A stretch of 64,000 nucleotides of DNA from assembly GCF_025698545.1 (NCBI RefSeq), contig NC_068569.1, positions 12,586,001 to 12,650,000 on the forward strand. The letters are read 5' to 3'. Shown piece after piece: positions 59,860-64,000 of this stretch. A model generated the notes under the pieces. That model made no database searches. It saw nothing but the letters and a program-made list of their open reading frames with translations, and was not told where the DNA came from. The DNA is from Gossypium raimondii. Its lineage: Eukaryota > Streptophyta > Magnoliopsida > Malvales > Malvaceae. Numbering within the stretch: position 1 is the stretch's first letter; every line of letters starts with the position of its first letter. Made by a program: the position numbers and the translations under genes.

Positions 59860-62696
59860 ATGTCTACTACTTCTTCTTCTTCTATTTGGTTACTTTCTTG
59901 TAGGAAGCTTAAGTTCTTTACTAGAATCAGAAGGTTCTTGCATTCCAAAGCAGCCAGGAAGCAGTACGGGTCATCAGCATCTGATCATTCGAACAAGTTG
60001 AGAATAGTAAACAATACTGACGAAGAGGAAGATCTGGTTGTAGAGAAAACTGAAAGTGAGCTCGATGGTTCCATGGCGTTGCAAAAATCTGTGAAGAGAC
60101 TTCACTTTGGGAGCTGGGAAGAGAAAGAGATGGCTGCTAAGGCCATCGAGAAACTCGCTAAAGAAGACGTTAAGGTTAGGAAGTTGATGGCAGAGCTCGG
60201 AGTCATACATATGCTTGTGTCTATGGTGGATACTGAGGTGGTTGGCCGCCGTCTAGCTGCCATCAAGGCCTTGATCGAACTTGCTGATGGAACTTTTACG
60301 TAAGTTTTCTATATATTTTTTCTTACTATTCATGTTAGTTTCTTTTTCTTTTGATATTTCTTGTCAATGGAAAAGGATTGTCAGCTTTCAAAGTTTTTAG
60401 TTGGTAGAAACAATTCCTAATGTTGGATTATTCTAACATAATCATAAACGGTTTTTAAGATGAATGATTGAATTCCCATGTTATGAAGCAATGCCTGATT
60501 AGGAAAGAAATATATTTAGAGGGATGAGACTTAATAAGAGGAAAGGGCCCTGTTTTTGTCCTGGAAGCCGTAGCTTATTTTCTTCAGAAAAAGACGATGC
60601 AATGAAAAAGAAAGGTTTTCATAAGGCTGCTCGAAGTGGGGATAGGGAAAAGGATCCCCTATGGTTGATGAAATGTATGGCATAGAACAGTGACAAGTTT
60701 GAAATAATGGAGCTCTGATTTTGGCACTATGCAATACGTTTCATCGGGATAGGGAAAAGGGGTCCCCTATGGTTGATCAAATTTATAATTTATAAAATTA
60801 GTTGTTGGGATGAATTACAGGTATATCATATTTCAAAAATGTCAAGAAGATGGAGAATTGTTTTCAACCCACATGAAAATTAAATATTGGTGATAATGTT
60901 TTAAAACTAACTTCCCCAATTAGAATAAAGAAAATGATTTTAGGTGGAGGGTACTGCTCCACATTAATGAAGATATTATTACCCTGATAGCCTGATTTAA
61001 TCCCAAATCTCTGTAATCAACCGCCCTACAAGCTGCAGCGTTTTGATAATCATAGGCCTTGGGGTTTGTTTCCAGTTAAATGCTGAGTAATCAAAATCAG
61101 AACAGTTATTTTTACTGTTAAATGGCTTTAAATATTGTTTGGTGAGGTGTCAAGCCCTTTCATGAATTGACCCTTTTGAATCTCTGATGGTGAAACTTTG
61201 TCATGTGACAGTAGAGCATAACTCTATCCATCCGGAACTTTTAAACATTAATGGCAATGAAAGTGAAATGAAATTTCTAAATCTGTTGCATGATTTTTGA
61301 ATCATTAATACTTCCATTAAGAAAATGATTTTAATGATCCTCAAATCCTGCGTCCGCAAGGTACGGTGGCTGTCCACTGTCCACCGGACTCCCATGGTGG
61401 TAGGAGCTGGAAGGGCAATAATGATGTTAGAAGACAGACAGCGTTGTCTCCAAATAAAAAAAAATACAGATCCATATCATCCAATGATATTATTATGGAC
61501 AATTAAGAAAAAACAATATTAAGTATTGTTGACCTTCACCTTCCTACCCCGATTCTAAATGTCTGATTCTCTTTGACTTTGTCTGTTTTATTTTATAAAC
61601 TGGTTAGTTCTTCTCCCACATTTTCTTTGACTTGTAGGGACTCCTATTCATATTTTATGCAACAATGGAGGACTTTTGGGTTATCAACTTATCTACCCCC
61701 AATAAAATTATTGTTCTTCTATTATTCAACTTAAATTTCGATTCCATTGTTGACTTGAAGTTCTGGGTTGATTTTTCTTTTGTCAAAACTTAAGGTAGAT
61801 TCAAAGAATCAAAAGTCTAAATCAGTTTATCATTTTTTCTTTTATTCAGAAACAAGGAACTAATGCTAGAGGCTGGAATACTATCGAAGTTACCTAAGCA
61901 CATTGATGCTGTAGACGACCAAACGAGGCATGAATTTGCAGAACTGTTATTATCATTATCATCTATATCAAATACTCCTTTCTCTCTAGCCAACACTGAG
62001 GTCCTCCAGTTTCTTATTGCCATTCTTGAGTCGGCCACCAGCATTGAAACAAAGGAGACCTGTTTAGGTGTTGCTTGTAACCTGTCTGCTGTGCTAGAAA
62101 ATGCTAGACCTTTGGTATCTAACGGAACCGTGCACACTCTTTTGAAGCTATCTTCATTTAAAGAACTTTCAGAGAAAGCCCTTGCAGCACTAGGTCACTT
62201 GGTGCTGACCTTGATGGGAAAAAAGGCTATGGAAGATAGTTCAATGGTACCAGAGAGCTTGATTGAGATTCTAACATGGGAGAACAAACCCAAATGTCAA
62301 GAACTATCAGCCTACATTCTAATGATTTTAGCTCATCAAAGCTCCACTCAAAGGGATAAAATGTCAAAGGCAGGGATCGTCCCTGTGCTTCTTGAAGTGT
62401 CATTATTAGGAAGCCCTTTGGCTCAAAAGAGAGCCATGAAATTGTTACAATGGTTCAAAGATGAAAGGCAAGCAAAGATGGGGCCTCATTCAGGACCACA
62501 AACAGCAAGGATTGCAATTGGCTCACCTCTGCATCCAAGGGAGGCTCAAGAAGGAAAGAAAATGATGAAGAATTTGGTGAAGCAAAGTCTTCATAAGAAT
62601 ATGGAAATGATCACCCGACGAGCCAATGCTGCCGGCGATTCTTCGAATCTCAAGTCTTTGGTCCTCAGCACAAGTTCTAAAAGCTTGCCTTACTAA
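59860..62696 (+). CDS. ARM-repeat protein (U-box-less PUB-related family)
   Basis: Two exons, 59860-60299 and 61850-62696 (intron 1550 bp), give 428 aa from [14 protein letters not shown]. An in-frame ATG ten codons earlier (59830, MFPSQVQTLN) is possible. A basic N-terminus ([20 protein letters not shown]) precedes armadillo-type helical repeats from about residue 65 to 355, for example '[20 protein letters not shown]', '[19 protein letters not shown]', '[20 protein letters not shown]' and '[18 protein letters not shown]'. The tail is basic. No U-box is present although related annotated proteins are often called U-box proteins (PUB7-like). ARM folds bind partner proteins; a ligase role cannot be claimed without the U-box. 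The donor AC|GTAAGT and acceptor TTCAG|AAACAAGG are good. No damage was seen. Confidence 0.9.
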
Positions 62697-63487
62697 AAAA
62701 CCGTTTTATGTAATTCTTTTGCAAGGGCCTGTAATTATTGCAAATGATGGGAAAGAAGGATTTCCCAAAGTTAGATGGAAGAAATCAGCAACTTTGCGAG
62801 AGAATGCAATGCTTCTGCAGTAATTAGCGTATACAACAACTGTATATGATCATCAATTCATGACCAACAAAAGTAACGAAAAAAATTCAAGAAATTGGGG
62901 AAATACTGAAACTTTACCCTTGATGGCATGTAATTGAACACCTCAAGTTTTTTATTTTATCCTTTCCTGACATTGAGTTGTATAGTTGGAAATGAAATAA
63001 ATCACGGTAAATAACCCAAACAGAGTAATATCTTTATTGCTTGAATGAAATTAAATACAATATAGTACCCTAAACCATGTGCTACGAAGTTGCAAGGAAT
63101 GCATAAATTGTGCATTTTGCACAAATTTATTAGTAATTGGCATCTTTTTCCCCCCTTTCACTAATAGTTTTGCCTTAGGTATGTCCCTCGTTTCTGGCTT
63201 TCTGCTAATAAACTTGCCATTCAAAAGGCAGTCAGCAAAATGAGCTAATAAACCATTCAAAAATTAGATTTTAGGTCTACGACTAGGAAAAGAACATGCA
63301 AGAAAAACAGCCCAAAGCATATAACTTTGCAAAGAGGTTCATCAAATACAAGAACACTTAAACAAATAATGCCGAATTGAACCAACAAAAGCTGGATTGA
63401 TTAAGTTTTGCCTAAATTATCCTTTAGACATCATAGAAGAAAGGATCAGATTAACAGAATTCTGCAAACTGAAACAAAAGAAATAGT
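62697..63487. other. Convergent 3' flanks of the ARM-repeat and bL34c genes
   Basis: Probable 3' UTRs of both genes. A minus-strand frame at 63051-63260 has no family match. No other gene was seen. Confidence 0.5.
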
Positions 63488-64000
63488 TTAGCGCTTCCCA
63501 CTGTTTGGATTAGATTTGGTGCAAAGGACCTTCCGACCCTTAGCACGGCGACGTTTCAATACAGCTCTTCCACTAGTGGTTCTCATTCTTCGACGGAACC
63601 CATGAGTTCGAGCCAAAGATTTCCGGGACCTATTCCTCTTTGTTTGACAAAGTGCAGCCTTCCCAGCCCTAACCACCAGGCCTCGCCTTTTCTCATTCCT
63701 AACCCCATTATTTGAACTAAAATCCATCCCCAATGATAACCCTACGTCCAAAATTGAAATTAAACGAAAAACATTAACACCCATTGAAGAAACACAGTGA
63801 ACATATAAAACGGGAAATTCTTTTACCTGAAAATGAAGAATGTAAAGAGAGAGAAGATGAGGAAGAAGAGAGAAAGGAGCAGTGAAGCAGGGAAGAGCAA
63901 GCTTTGGGATTGATCGCTGCATTGGAAGAGATGGAAATTCTTCTTCTTGAACCTGTCAAAAGATTGAGAGAAGCTGAAGGGATTTGGGTTCTTATGGATT
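63488..64000 (-). CDS. RPL34: Plastid 50S ribosomal protein bL34c, 5'-incomplete at the window edge
   Basis: Exon 63741-63488 encodes the last 83 residues, and the previous exon (64000+ to 63827) encodes a Ser-rich transit peptide (HCSFLSSSSSSLSLHSSF). The splice G|GT...AG|GG gives FSG-LSLGMDFSS. The start codon lies beyond 64000. The mature bacterial-type L34 is highly basic: RNRSRKSLARTHGFRRRMRT with TSGRAVLKRRRAKGRKVL, the 'RTHGFR.RM.T..GR.VL..RR.KGR..L' family signature. The plant lead-in RRGLVVRAGKAALC matches nuclear-encoded chloroplast L34 as I recall it. It is an imported component of the plastid large subunit. A mitochondrial destination is less likely given the transit peptide and the GLVVRAGKAALC segment. 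Confidence 0.92.

Noticed and set aside
62626-62823. Second frame at the end of the ARM-repeat gene
   Set aside because: It is a shadow of the last exon and 3' UTR in another frame.

Overview
The window is nuclear DNA of a dicot plant. Its genes are split by AT-rich, mostly canonical GT-AG introns, the intergenic DNA is very AT-rich, and every recognised product belongs to a plant family. The density of TG...CA solo-LTR-like elements beginning TGTAACACCC, one of them with an ACACGGCCGTGTG palindrome array, resembles cotton (Gossypium) or another Malvaceae. That assignment rests on memory of such repeats, not on a search.

Layout. 0.8-1.2 kb: first exon of an Agenet/Tudor-domain gene (-). 3.7-5.5 kb: complete six-exon 14-3-3 gene (-) with a GC-AG intron. 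7.8-8.55 kb: farnesylated heavy-metal-associated protein (HIPP, -). 10.4-14.6 kb: decayed SKP2A/B-like F-box/LRR gene (-) with a solo LTR in one intron. 16.7-18.7 kb: another solo LTR. 19.8-20.2 kb: DUF538 gene (+). 21.9-23.6 kb: a long-TIR DNA transposon with an internal tandem duplication. 25.3-28.2 kb: solo LTR. 29.3-32.5 kb: tail-to-tail pair of SAG12/SAG39-type papain-like cysteine proteases, the + copy broken and the - copy intact. 34.4-36.6 kb: solo LTR. 37.3-43.1 kb: one solo LTR nested in another. 47.9-50.4 kb: bHLH51-like transcription factor (+). 51.1-55.7 kb: complete 14-exon ATG7 (+). 59.9-62.7 kb: ARM-repeat protein (+). 63.5-64.0 kb: 3' part of the plastid ribosomal protein bL34c gene (-).

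The genes are independent plant loci, not an operon or pathway cluster. The least ordinary signal is in the repeats. Six solo-LTR-like elements, four with perfect or near-perfect target-site duplications shown below and all with TG...CA ends, share an architecture in spite of different sequence: a short array of 3-4 hairpin-forming tandem units or palindromes, then a short stem-loop (often TAAGCT-loop-AGCTTA) towards the 3' end. This suggests selection on RNA or DNA structure in a non-coding element family. The nested elements at 37.3-43.1 kb sit in one unit of a 310-bp tandem duplication, which gives a relative chronology.
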